Source: Bidens hawaiensis (Eukaryota > Streptophyta > Magnoliopsida > Asterales > Asteraceae). Taken from it: a stretch of DNA of 64,000 bases. The stretch lies in NCBI GenBank assembly GCA_021521415.1, contig JAIQDT010000234.1:1939001-2003000 (forward strand), in the 5' to 3' direction. Positions 34,349-45,022 of this stretch are shown here, piece by piece (positions within the stretch are counted from its first letter, which is position 1; every line of letters starts with the position of its first letter). Both the position numbers and the translations under genes were made by a program. The notes beneath the pieces were generated by a model that ran no database searches, had not been told where the DNA came from, and saw only the letters and a program-made list of their open reading frames with translations.

Positions 34349-34811
34349 GATTTCATAATCATGAATAGAACAAGATACTTGAAAGACAAGTTACAAAAGT
34401 GAAATGAGACAACGGATACGTTTTGATTAAGTCAACGGATATCTTTTGGACAAAGTCAACGTATACGTAAAAAGTCCAACGGATAAGTTTCAAGTCAAAC
34501 AAATTCAACGTATATGTTTGATAGAGTATATGTCTTCAACGTATAACATAACGTCAAATATGTTATGCGACGTATATGTTATGCGCCCAAAACATATGCG
34601 CTAACATACATATGCGCTCAGAAATAATCATGATGAATTTTGACAATTTGAACATGAAAATGATGATGAAATGATATGAATTTTTGAAGGATTTGACACG
34701 GATGTATTATGAACACTTGGTGAAATTTTAAAGGAAATTGATTGGTGAAAACTGAAGATAGAGAGAAATGAATATAAATCTTGTGTTTTCCAAGCGAATA
34801 ACGAGCCCAAA
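34349..34811 (-). other. Untranslated leader of element B
   Basis: About 460 bp between PBS and gag start. No coding sequence. It contains repeated CAACGTATA/CAACGGATA and ATATGCGC motifs (34,420-34,620), some of which recur in the adjoining LTR. Confidence 0.65.
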
Positions 34812-34824
34812 GGCTCTGATACCA
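34812..34824 (-). other. Primer binding site of element B
   Basis: The minus strand reads TGGTATCAGAGCC, a 13/13 tRNA-iMet type PBS next to the 5' LTR. Confidence 0.9.
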
Positions 34825-34826
34825 CT

Positions 34827-35235
34827 TTAAAGAACGTTGTAGGGTGACGTAGACTCTACGTATGGATCTGAAATATTATCGCGTATACCTTGAGGTACGG
34901 AAAACAACAAGGTCAGAAGAACACAAGTAACATGAAGTCCATTTCATTAAAATAATCAAAATGATTACAAATATATGACTTTATCCTCTCCTCTTTCTCT
35001 CTCTAGGATTCGCCAGTTATGACCAAAAGCTTCTATTCACGCATAAGTCAACTTATTTATAGGTTTGACAAATAAGCTCACCTAGGGGTATATGTTCTCC
35101 GGTGTATAAGATATGCGCCGCATAACATATCCGTTCCGGATGACTTATGCGCTACTTACATAATCACATATACATATGACATTTAAGCTATACAAACAAA
35201 GCAAAGACCCTAGCAATAGACACTATTCTCTAACA
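34827..35235 (-). mobile_element. 5' LTR of copia element B, about 409 bp
   Basis: On the minus strand it starts TGTTAGAGAATAGTGTC at 35,235 and ends within a few bases of the PBS. A TATA-like CTATAAATAAGT lies near 35,055 on the minus strand. Its sequence is unrelated to the A-family LTRs at 6.9-8.9 kb, so those cannot be B's 3' LTR. The exact 3' end is uncertain by about 12 bp. Confidence 0.78.
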
Positions 35236-35497
35236 AGTACTATATCTAATTAATTATTGTAAAAATGTTCCTTCCCATATCTTAATAATACAATATAATC
35301 CAACCCAAAACACCCCCAAAACCATCCACCCCACCCCTTCCCCTTCTCCAAGTTTTATATTTTTTCACAAAAACAAACTTTCCTAAGTTAGTCCCTCCAA
35401 ATCTTGTTATTTACAGGAGACTATCATCCTCTTTTTTTTTCTTTTGTATCATTCTTATTCTTCTTTGAAATTCAAAGAAGAATTTATATTCTCTCCC

Positions 35498-35536
<39 letters not shown>

Positions 35537-37163
35537 CCTCATTTTCATCTTCTTCATTTTTCTTATTGTTACTATTTTGTCAAATTAATGTAATTAAGTT
35601 GTTGTGCAACACCAGTTCTACTATCTTTAAGGTTTCTTTTATTCTTGTTCATCATCTTCACTTACATGGTTGAAGCCCTCATATATTCATGTCAAGGATC
35701 CCGCATAATCTATACACCATGGTGTGTATTGTTGAGAAGACAAAGAACTAAAGGGTGGAAGATGATCTTCAGTGGTCACACCTTAACAAACTTCTTACAT
35801 TCCTTGTAACTTTATGTTTTAATTTTATTTTATTCAATAACCATAAGGTTTTGATGATTCATATTCTTTATATGATGTATTCATCACCCCGTCAATGACT
35901 TGTAATTTATTTCCATCAAAAACCATTCCAAAATGTAAAGGGCATTACTAATTGTAATGATTCTGAATTGATAGAATTCTTGGCCAACAAAGGTTGAGCC
36001 ATAACTTTGAGTAAAAAATTGAAATAGTGCAAGACCAAAGCCTATAACTAAATTCATTGAGTTGTGGTTCATAAGACATTTTATTTGCATTTTAAAACAT
36101 TTTTATGACTCCATAGTGGTCAAATTAAAATTAGTGTAAGATCTGTACCCTTTTTGAAAAATGGCTATTTTAGCCAATCTCGGGTCCGAATCTGACTAAA
36201 CTTTCTAAATGAAAGTTGTTCCTAACACGCTGATTTAGTTGACTGGAGTTTTTATTTTTATATTTTTTTGGTATTCGTTCATATTTTTTTACTAATTTAT
36301 CTATGTTGTGACAGTAAGCTGTTTAAATTATGTTTTCTTCTTTCTTTTTCTTTTTCAAGGACAAGTTATCATATCATCACACCAATATAATCCTTAGTTA
36401 ATTATTCATCAAACACAAACTAAAACTAGCCTTATTATTTTTATTTAGGGCTTAGACGTTAAGACATTCACACGCTTAACCAAGATCTTAATCTTTCAAC
36501 CCACCATATTCAATGTGAGTTTTCATACCCCCAATTTTCCATGTTTTATATATTTTAGGGGTAGCATATATACCATATGTATTATTTGAGTTTTATTACC
36601 ACTTCTATATAAAACACAATTCAATTTATGTTTACACGTGATTATTGCATGCTCTATGATTATTCTTTATGTGCTTTAATGTCTATTTTATTGTTTGGTG
36701 GTTTGGTATCTCATCCTCATCTATTCTCATCTAGTATGATCATACATTTACTCAAGTAAGTGAATTTTATATCAATAGAAATGGGTCTACATCTATTTAA
36801 TTGTTTAAATTTTCATAAGAATTGTTGCTCATCATTGACATATGAATTATGATTTTATCTATATGTCTAAACTCAAACTTATGTATTCTCACCAATATTC
36901 TTGTTGACAAACTCTATTTTTATGCACACTACAGGTACAAGTAGTTGATATTGTTCAAGATCGAAGATATTAGTTTTACCTTAGGATATTTACTTCAAAA
37001 TACAAAATTATGATGTATTTGTTCCGATTATTGAAATTGTGTACGTGTTTTAATGTTAATGAAATTAAATAATTATTGTCGCTGTAACTAGGGTCTTTTG
37101 AACTACTGTCCAATCAATATGTTACGCCTTGGCATGTTTCGCCGTCTTGGTCGGGGTGTGACA
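35236..37163 (+). mobile_element. 5' LTR (right part) of gypsy element D
   Basis: Ends GGTCGGGGTGTGACA four bases before a tRNA-iMet PBS. It contains a (CT)n tract and LTR-U5-like sequence (TTGTTGACAAACTC near 36,900, as in the other gypsy LTRs). Its left end is cut by element B, whose 5' LTR abuts at 35,235, so the missing part should lie beyond B outside the window. No gene is seen in this 1.9 kb. Confidence 0.72.
35501..35533. repeat. (CT)n microsatellite
   Basis: About 16 CT units in the D LTR. Confidence 0.95.
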
Positions 37164-37166
37164 GAT

Positions 37167-37179
37167 TGGTATCAGAGTC
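37167..37179 (+). other. Primer binding site of element D
   Basis: TGGTATCAGAGTC matches the tRNA-iMet PBS except for one base near its 3' end, four bases after the LTR. Confidence 0.85.
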
Positions 37180-37395
37180 GAAGGCTATAAGATATAGGTG
37201 GTTAGATATAACGACCTAATAGCATGCATAGGGTCCCTATACGTGATATGGCTTTACGTGTTTGCACCCTAAATTGTATTATTAATTGTCGTAGCTTAAA
37301 TATTATTTAATTAATTGATATTATCCTTGTACACAAGAGCACACACTATTCCAAGGCTATGCCTTATCTCAAAATATTTTTTTCCCTCCCTTCAA

Positions 37396-37458
<63 letters not shown>

Positions 37459-38267
37459 TTTTTTTTCAAACTCTAGATGCTATTTTAAATTGGAAAATTC
37501 CTTAAGAATTCCCACCTTTTTCTTTTTTCTCCCCTCGCCTTGAGAATGATTCTTGTGGTGGATATGTAGTAAATGGAAGGGGCGCACAATTTTTCTCCGA
37601 ACCCTTGGCACCAAGGCCTGCGAGCCTAATGAAATGCAATGCGCATAAATCTCAATCAACCACGAGACCAGGTTTCTTTCCTTGAGGGTTTGGCAAGGTT
37701 GTGAAACCTATTAGGCCAAATCATACCATACCAAACATCTACGAATCTACTAATCTCATTGTATCAAACGTGATCAAGTGACGATCAACCCCCTAAATTA
37801 TAACCGAATTCACGGTGATTCGTGTCTAATCTCGGTTGTTCCTTATGTTGTTTTAGTTGAAAGAATTGGTGGGAAAAGCCATGGTGATACATGGATACCC
37901 CAACCGTTCACCTCAACACCCTCATCTTGATTTTAATCAATTTTATATCAGTTGTTGGAAAATTAAGCCATGGTGATACATGGATATTTCAACAATGAGA
38001 ATTTGGTATAATTTTTTTTTTATTTTTGTTATGAATGGTTATTTTCTCATTTTGTTTGGGACAAGCTCATGGTGATTCATGCACGACTCAACCCTCAGTT
38101 TAAGTTTTATTACTTTATTTAATCACCAATTTTATCAATACTCCAAGTTAAGGTTAATAAAAGTTTCATTTTGTACCCTCATGAATTTTTGCAAAACTTG
38201 AAATTTCGCATAGTTATACAATTTATCCTAGCACCTAATAAATATTTTCACATTTCGTCCTTGTAGC
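37180..38267 (+). other. Untranslated leader of element D with (ATT)n
   Basis: A 1.1-kb noncoding leader between PBS and gag. It contains (ATT)n at 37,396-37,456, about 20 units, and repeats of GCCATGGTGATACATGGATA near 37,880 and 37,965. No coding sequence was found. Confidence 0.75.
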
Positions 38268-39173
38268 ATGTCTTCCTCCCGTCAAGCCCATCGTCGCACA
38301 AGTAGCGTTGGCTGCAGTATGTCCTCTTGCATTGCTAAGGGGATTGTGGAAGCTCTTCCAACACTTATTTCTCAGCTCCAAACCGTGAATGCAGATATCA
38401 CACCCGTGAATCCAAACCCAATTGCTTGCTCCTTCAAACAATTCATGAATGCTAATCCACTCGATTACGTTAGGGCCGAGGGTGCTACCACCCTCTTCCA
38501 ATGGCTCGAGCAGATGGAAAGTGTGTTCCTCCATTGTGCGTGTCCGAAAAAAAAATGACCACCTACGCCTCAAACGTCTTCAAACTGAGTGCCCTCACTT
38601 GGCGGAATAGTAAAAAGCACTCTCTTGGGGATGAGGTTGCCATGACTTTGCCATGGGATGCCCTCAAGAAGCTAATGCTGGAAAGGTTTTGCCCGAAATA
38701 TGAACTCCAGAAGTTGGAAGAAGAGTTTTGGAGCATAAAGCAAAAAGGTGGTGATAATACCGCTTACAATGATCCGTTCCATGAATTGAGCATTCTCATC
38801 CCTCATATGGTCACCCCTCTCTAGCATGCCATCGATAAGTACATCTCGAGTTTGCCTATGCATATTCAAGATTCCGTCTTGAGACGTGACCTAAAAATCT
38901 TTCATGATGTCATCACCTTTAGCCGGTACCCACACCGAGAATCACGTTAAGATCAGGAACTTGACGTGGAATATTACCAAAAAGCCCAATGATAAGCCTT
39001 CACCCGAGCCTACTAAAGAGCAAAAACCCGAAGCCTCTAAACCCGAATCCACCAAGCTCAACAATAACAACACTTCCTAATCCCGCAACAATAAACGAAA
39101 TTCCAATTCCCAAAACTATGCCTTGCCTAATCGCAATCCCAACAAACCCAGCCCACCAAGAAGCCTTACACAG
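38268..39173 (+). pseudogene. Ty3/gypsy gag, element D, truncated at the viral junction
   Basis: The ATG at 38,268 opens MSSSRQAHRRTSSVGCSM, followed by a PLDYVRAEGATTLFQWLEQM-type retrotrans_gag start. A run of nine A near 38,550 shifts the frame. 38,560-38,824 then encodes WDALKKLMLERFCPKYELQK and EEEFWSIKQKG, typical of gypsy gag, with a TAG at 38,822. Coding traces in the same frame reach KKPYTGTL at about 39,158, where pararetrovirus sequence begins. No D pol is present in the window. Confidence 0.82.
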
Positions 39174-39383
39174 GGACATTATGCCAACGAATGTCCTAAC
39201 CGACAAAAATTCCCAGAAAATACAAAGCTCATTTTAAAAGCTGAAGAAGTAGGATATTTTCCTTCTGAAAATATTTACGATGGGTATACTCAGGTATATT
39301 CATTAACAGTCAAATACGACTCTTCTGACGATTCTACTGACTCAGAATGACTACAACCCATAAGTGAGAAGAAAATGAATTAG
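39174..39383 (+). pseudogene. Viral coat protein, C-terminal tail (left copy)
   Basis: Encodes the second half of the CCHC knuckle (GHYANECPNR) and the acidic C-terminal tail. A TGA at 39,348-39,350 replaces an arginine codon of the right copy. The N-terminal part is absent because the integrant begins here. Full-length counterpart at 54,923-56,347. Confidence 0.85.
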
Positions 39384-40102
39384 GCAAATTACATTTTTAT
39401 CAAAATATTTTAAAACAAGAGGAATTGGTCTATGCTAATATAACCAATCCCAACTCTATTTATATCAAAGGAAAAAGTTTTCTAAAAGGATATAAAACGA
39501 TAACTTTACATTGCTATGTTGATACCGCAGCAAGCCTCTGTTTAGCAAGTAAATACGTTATTCCTGAAGAACTTTGGGAAAACACACCCAAGGACATTAA
39601 AGTAACAATAGCTAATGAAGAAACGATTAAACTAAATAAGGTTTGTAGAAATCTTGTAGTTTACTTCTCAGGAGAACCATTTCATATTCCTACCATTTAT
39701 CAACAGGAACCAGGAATAGATTTACTCATTGGAAATAATTTCTGTCAGCTTATATGGACCCTTTACACAAGGGTTAGACAGAATATCTTTCCATCTTAAT
39801 CAAGAAATGATTCTGATTAAGAAAATAACCAAAGCACTTCGCGTTGGGAACCCCGATTTTCTTGAGTCAATGAAAAAGATTCAAAAATAAAGCAAATACC
39901 TGGTACTAATATAACTCAAGAAGTTATAAAACCAGAAGAAAAATATTTCATAGAAATACAAAAATATCAAAAAATAGAAACACTACTTGAAAACGTATGC
40001 TCAGAAAATCCCATTGACCCAGAAAAATTCAAAAACTGGATGAGAGCGTCAATAAAATTAATAGATCCTAAGACAGTAATCAGGGTAAAACCAATGAAAT
40101 AC
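39174..40102 (+). repeat. Terminal redundancy of the viral integrant, left copy
   Basis: 929 bp collinear with 56,138-57,066. Total length is equal, with about 36-40 differences by eye (about 4%), including three small indels. Covers the coat protein 3' end, protease and the start of RT. Confidence 0.93.
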
Positions 40103-41188
40103 AGTCCACAAGATAGAGAGGAGTTTAGCAAACAAATTAAAGAGTTACATGAGCTAAAATTAATTGTTCCAAGTAAGTCACCTCATATGTCACCAGCGTT
40201 TCTAGTTGAAAATGAAGCTGAAAAAAGAAGAGGAAAAAAACGAATGTTCGTAAATTATAAAGCGGTTAATTCAGCAACAATAGGAGACAGTCATAATCTT
40301 CCTTGTATGCAAGAATTACTAACCCTCTTAAGAGGAAAAACCATATTTTCTAGTTTCGACTGCAAAAGTGGTTTCTGGCAGGTACTATTAGATGAAGAAT
40401 CTCAGTTACTAACTGCATTTACATGTCCTGATGGTCAGTACCAATGGAAGGTAGTTCCTTTCGGATTAAAATAAGCACATAGTATATTTTAAAGACATAT
40501 GCAGAATGCTTTAAGAGGATTAAAAGATTATTATACTGTCTACGTAGACGATATCATAATATTTTCTAACTCTGAGAAACATCACTATTTTCATGTTTTA
40601 TCTGTTTTAAAAACAATTGAAAAATATGGAATTATTTTGTCAAAAAAGAAAGCAAATCTTTTTAAAACAAAGATAAACTTTTTAGGTCTTGAAATATATC
40701 AAGGAACTAATTGTCCACAAAAACATATTTTGGAAAATTTACATAAAGAAAAACTTAAAAAAGTTTTCCTAGACTTTATCTTCCAAAAGATAAAGACTCT
40801 CTTATAATTGAAACCGATGCCTTAAATGATTTTTGGGGTGGGGACTTAAAGGCAAAAACAGCTGATAGAGTGGAAATTTGTAAATACACCTCTGGAAGTT
40901 TTAAACCAGCTGAAAGGAATTATCACAGTAATGAAAAAGAATTACTGACGGTCAAAAAAACCATTTCAAAGTTTTCTATTTATCTAACCCCTGTAAAATT
41001 TTAAGTCAGGACAGATAATAAAAACTTCACTTATTTCCTAAAAACAAAAATTTCAGGAGATAATAAGCAAGGACGCCTATTCAGTTGGCAGATGTGGTTT
41101 TCAAGATATTCCTTTAATATTGAACATCTTGAAGGACCAAAAAACGTGCTAGCTGATAGCTTGACACGTGACTTTCAAAATACGTAAG
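39384..41188 (+). pseudogene. Viral polyprotein: protease, reverse transcriptase, RNase H
   Basis: The protease region (39,425-39,799) has the active-site triad reading D-T-A where the right copy and the family have D-T-G. The RT has FSSFDCKSGFWQV (motif A, Asp present, about 40,350) and YVDDIII (about 40,541-40,561). Two TAA codons lie between them at 40,472 and near 40,490, and frameshifts near 39,755 and 40,740. RNase H (40,800-41,186) keeps the Asp and Glu ligand positions (IETDAL, SNEKELL, RTDNKNF, LADSLTRDF) but has an internal TAA near 41,003. Nonfunctional as written. In a live virus this enzyme copies the pregenomic RNA in the cytoplasm. Confidence 0.9.
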
Positions 41189-41220
41189 CAATAACGTAAT
41201 CTTTTTCTATAAATAGAATG
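41170..41220 (+). promoter_or_regulatory. Candidate 19S-like promoter upstream of the transactivator
   Basis: A TATA box (TATAAATA, 41,208-41,215) is preceded by TACGTAAG and AACGTAA (41,180-41,200), which resemble as-1-type ACGT elements. It lies between the RNase H end and the transactivator start, where caulimoviruses have their second promoter. Activity is not shown. Confidence 0.6.
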
Positions 41221-42241
41221 CGACTCTTTCAAAAGTTCATCACACCCTCATTTAGAAAAAGAATTGTGATGGAAGAAGAAAAAGAAAAAATCAAGGCCTT
41301 ACGCCTAAAAGAAAAAAATTCTTTTCATAGAATTACGAGCTGTTCAACAACAAATTGTGTTATACAATGATTTGCTTAACACCAAAATGTAAATTCTGTA
41401 CAGGAAGACGAAAGTCTAAAAATAGAATCTATTCCTTTACAAACGGCTAAAGGTAAAGAAAAATTAAGTCCGTTGATCCCTGATGCTTTGGGAAAAAGCA
41501 TACGTGAGGCAAAAGATGAGCCACAATCATCTTCTAGTCCGGAAGCAAACGGTTCCGGTAAAGACAACTCAAATCCGTTTACGGCTGATAGTTTGCCAAA
41601 AACTATTAAAACCACCTATGCTCAAAAGGTGACTTCTCCAGGAAATCAAAATTCAAGATTCTACTTCATTTTTTATGGTGACCACAGAGGAATTATGCAA
41701 ACTGGGATATTGTCTTAAAATATGTCCAGAATACATCAGCTCCTTACAAAAAATTCAGCTCCTTGTTACAAGCCCAACAAGAAGCCACGAGATTTTCTGC
41801 AGAATTTGGAAGAAAAGTAATTCCATTAAGAATTTCTATCTTTCCTATACCTGTAGTAAAGACGACAAGAACCTCACCGGTTAACTTTTCAAACCCCCCC
41901 TTTGAAAGAAGATCAGAAAAAAGAATAGAGATTCAGAATGAAGAAATCGACCTAATAAGTTTGGACGAATTCCGATCAGTCTGGTCTAAAGCTAGGGCTC
42001 TTAGCCTAGACGACTTTGAAGTCGAAAATATATACATAGAAGACAAGACATCAAAAAGTCTGTACAACTTCTGTCCAGGATCTGATCCTCATTTAGTTTC
42101 GCTAGCATTTTCTGTTGGACTAATTAAATGTATATATCCTTCTGCTAATTTACAAGAAATCAATTTGTTCACAGAAGGCATGAAGAAGGCTATAAAAACC
42201 TTCAGAAAAAAGATTGCAGCAGCCAAAGATGCCAGCATCTA

Positions 42242-42882
42242 CAGTAGAAACTCTATAAAATAATACACTTGGGACCACCAAAATTTATTAATTAAAAGAG
42301 TTATTAATTAATCGATAAATTAATAATTATTAATTTATATATAAATTAATATTTTATTTACTTATAGTAGAATGTTCTAACTCACACAGAAGAAAATGTA
42401 GTTACACAGTTGTTGACTGATGAAGAAATTATTGAAAGCGTTATTGGAATTAATAAAGATGATATCGATGAAGAAGATGATGAAAGTTCTAAAACGGAGC
42501 CCCCTTCACGAAACGAAGCTATTAAAGCAGCAATCACATTGAACAATTTCTTGTTGAGCTATGAGAAAACAACACCAGAAGTTCTTACCATGCTAAGGAA
42601 AATTAGAGACGAGATTCAAGGGGAAATTGATTTCAACAAAAAACAAAAGACAATTGATTCATTTTTCAAGAAACATTCATAAATCATTCATGTAATATGC
42701 TATATATAAGGAATTTTAATTTATATTTTATATGGGGTCTAAAGAAATTATCAAAAATGTATTATCTTATAATTTTAGCGAATTATTAATTTAGCACCCT
42801 ATCCCCGAGTCGGGACCGGAAAAAAATATTATCTTAGAGAGTTTAGTAAATAATCGAGTATTAATTTATCGAGTTTCTACTG
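42242..42882 (+). mobile_element. Pogo/Tigger-like DNA transposon fragment, TSD TA
   Basis: 641 bp. The left end CAGTAGAAACTCTATAAA and the complement of the right end CAGTAGAAACTCGATAAA form terminal inverted repeats, flanked by TA at 42,240-42,241 and 42,883-42,884. Subterminal AATACACTTGGGACC and GTCCCGACTCGGG-type sequence resembles plant pogo (Lemi1-like) elements. It encodes only the C-terminal tail of a transposase, so it is a deletion derivative. Confidence 0.85.
42410..42682 (+). pseudogene. C-terminal remnant of a pogo/Tigger (DDE_1, CENP-B-like) transposase
   Basis: 90 codons beginning MLTDEEIIESVIGINKDD, with an acidic stretch (DIDEEDDESSKTEPP), then EAIKAAITLNNFLLSYEK and the terminal KKQKTIDSFFKKH. 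This matches the C-terminal tail I know from plant Tigger/pogo-like proteins, which often end in a TxDSFF motif. The helix-turn-helix and DDE catalytic core are absent. Confidence 0.75.
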
Positions 42883-43464
42883 TATATTAAATGAACCTCT
42901 GCATTACCAGATTGGTATCAAGGAAAAAGCTTTATTGCCTTACATTTATTAGAGGTTAGCTTAGCTAAAACAAGAAATGTCCAACCTTCCAAAGTCATGG
43001 AAGAAAAAGAAGATATCAGCAATTGGGTCTCCATTAGAGTTAATGGATACCTAAAAATCTTAAAGACTCTTCAGCAAATCAAAGTTGGAAGTTTTAAGAA
43101 AATTAACTACTGCAGCCAAAACTGCGTAATTACTAGTTACAGTGGAACCCCCCTTCCTTTTCATGAAAAACATACAATAGAGACCATTGACCAATGAATC
43201 GCTCTCAATCAACTTGATGTAGGTCCGGCCACTAAAAAATTATTGTGTCAAGAACTGGCACGCCTAATAGAAAATCATGCATGTGAAGAGTGTAGAGAAA
43301 GTGACATCCTCTCAGACGAGATAATGGAGGATACAAATGAATTGGACCCTACACACAGGTTCATTGATTAAAAGCAAGCATGTGAAAAAAGTAGGCAAAG
43401 CAACAACCTCTCAGTCGAATACTGGAGGACACGTAATTAGGACCTCACATGGGTTCAATTATGA

Positions 43465-43530
43465 AGATAATTACGTAAGCACTTACGTAAACAAAAAGGA
43501 CTTTACGTTCATTGTTTTCCTATATAATGT
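43465..43530 (+). promoter_or_regulatory. Candidate 35S-like promoter
   Basis: A perfect 20-bp inverted repeat TTACGTAAGCACTTACGTAA at 43,471-43,490 (two ACGT cores, as-1-like) is followed about 30 bp later by TATATAA (43,521-43,527). It lies in the intergenic region between transactivator and movement protein, upstream of the poly(A) signal and PBS, as in the caulimovirus pregenomic promoter. Activity is an inference. Confidence 0.7.
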
Positions 43531-43672
43531 GAGAATTGTAAGGGATAGAGCATCGAATACTCTCCCAAAAATTTAATTTCCTTGTAATCCTAGCTATGTG
43601 TGAGTAAGCTCGCCCTTAGGGGAAAATGATGTAAATATCTAGAAGTTCTTCCTTCGGGAAGAATAGTTATGA

Positions 43673-43678
43673 AATAAA
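43673..43678 (+). terminator. Candidate viral poly(A) signal
   Basis: AATAAA lies about 150 bp downstream of the candidate 35S-like TATA box, the spacing expected for a terminally redundant pregenomic RNA. Confidence 0.6.
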
Positions 43679-43943
43679 ATATTCCTTTTTATCAACATCT
43701 CTGAGTCTTGTTGTGAAACCTAGAGTTCTGGAGTCATTTTTATTTCTGTCAAGGTAAGAGGCCATAGGAAGGTAATGATTGGATTGGTCACTCGTCACAA
43801 AGGTTCAGAGACAATGGAGATCTAAGGTATATCTGTCTCATAACTGTTATACTTCAATGATTTTACTCATTTTTCCTTAAATCAAAAAACTATAATCTTT
43901 GAAATAATTTTCAAAAATCAAGAAAACAAGATATCCGTACTTC

Positions 43944-43956
43944 TGGTATCAGAGCC
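43944..43956 (+). other. Viral primer binding site, tRNA-iMet
   Basis: TGGTATCAGAGCC is a 13/13 match to the tRNA-iMet complement used by Caulimoviridae to start minus-strand DNA. It lies 82 bp before the movement protein start. Confidence 0.9.
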
Positions 43957-44037
43957 TTGTGCTTAACTTTTTAAAAATTAATGTTAGAGCCTTGTGCTCA
44001 ATTAAAAATTAAACACTAAGCCTTAGGTTCAGTTAAA

Positions 44038-44963
44038 ATGGAAAATAAAAATTTTCTAATTGAAGATGATTCTGAAGAATCATACAAAAAAAATACTGAA
44101 GTTATCAACTTTAGTGAAAATGAAAGAGGTTTTCAGTCAGATTACATGATTAATTCTAACCAATTAACAAAAATAAGCAAGCTTAAGTTCAAGCTTGATA
44201 ATAGACAGGTTTTTAATCCACCTAATAGTTTGCAAAGCCTAGTTTCAAAGGCTTTTTCAAGAAAAAATAAAATCATTTACTGCTTTAAAACTGAAGAATT
44301 TTCAGTAGATATAAAGGATACATCGGGAAAAGTATTTCTGCCACTCTTAACTAGAGGAGAGATAGCAAAAAAACTTTTGACTATTAAACCCGAATTAAGA
44401 AAATCAACGAACATGGTGCATATAGGAGCGGTAAAAGTCTTACTAAAAGCACAGTTCAGAGATAGAATTAATTTTCCTATAAAGATGGCTGTTGTTGATA
44501 ATAGAATCATTAACAGACAAGATGTGCTCTTAGGGGCAGTACAAGGAAATTTAGCTTATGGTAAATTTATGTTTACTATATACCCTGAATTTGCTTTACA
44601 TCGAGATTCAAAAGTTTTGACAAAACTCTTAGTTTCATACATCAGTGCGAAAGAACTGATCTAATGGAACCAGGAAATAAAGTATTTACGATTAATTATC
44701 TAATATCGTATGCTATTACCAACAGTACTCAATCAATAGAGTATAAAGAAAAAGTGAGTATAACAATCGAAGATATATTCTCAGATATAGGAACAGTAGA
44801 AGAAAGTAAATTCACTGAACCTTCACAACTTCAAGAAAATTGGGCAATAAACATAGCTCGAAATAAACAAATTTTAGAGTCTAGACCTAGACACAGTTTT
44901 TCTGGACACACTCTAAGAATTAGAGAACCAAGTTCTACTTTTACAGAAGTAAAATTAATGTGA
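44038..44963 (+). pseudogene. Viral cell-to-cell movement protein (30K superfamily), frameshifted
   Basis: 44,038-44,664 encodes 208 residues with AFSRKNKIIYCFKTEE, VHIGAVKVLLKAQFRD and LLGAVQGNLAYGKFMFTIYP, strongly caulimovirus MP-like. A -1 frame change at about 44,661 moves the rest (EPGNKVFTINYLISYAITNS onward) to 44,664-44,963. Total length, about 307 codons, is near the family norm. It forms plasmodesmatal tubules in live viruses. Apart from the single frame break it is well preserved. Confidence 0.92.
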
Positions 44964-45022
44964 TCTAAGTCAGAAAGAGTAGATAAGTATTGAGAAATTC
45001 TTAAAGAGGTTATAGGAATATA

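Larger units (their letters stand above)
41269..43371 (+). pseudogene. Viral transactivator/viroplasmin (ORF VI-like), split by a pogo element
   Basis: The start ATG at 41,269 opens a Glu/Lys-rich N-terminus. 41,473-41,718 contains the conserved FYFIFYGDHRGI mini-TAV-like core. 41,763-42,241 and 42,885-43,371 hold the rest in broken frames, separated by a TA-flanked DNA transposon. Without the insertion it spans about 1.46 kb, near 486 codons, close to the usual length. Stops at 41,716-41,718 and 43,195-43,197 and several frameshifts disable it. In live viruses this protein allows translation reinitiation and forms inclusion bodies. Confidence 0.82.

Noticed and set aside
37880..38060. Repeated GCCATGGTGATACATGGATA as a possible satellite
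   Set aside because: Only two or three scattered partial copies in the D leader, not a tandem array.
43944..43956. TGGTATCAGAGCC sites as possible tRNA gene fragments
   Set aside because: They are retroelement or virus primer binding sites next to LTR ends or the viral leader; no cloverleaf can be drawn around them.
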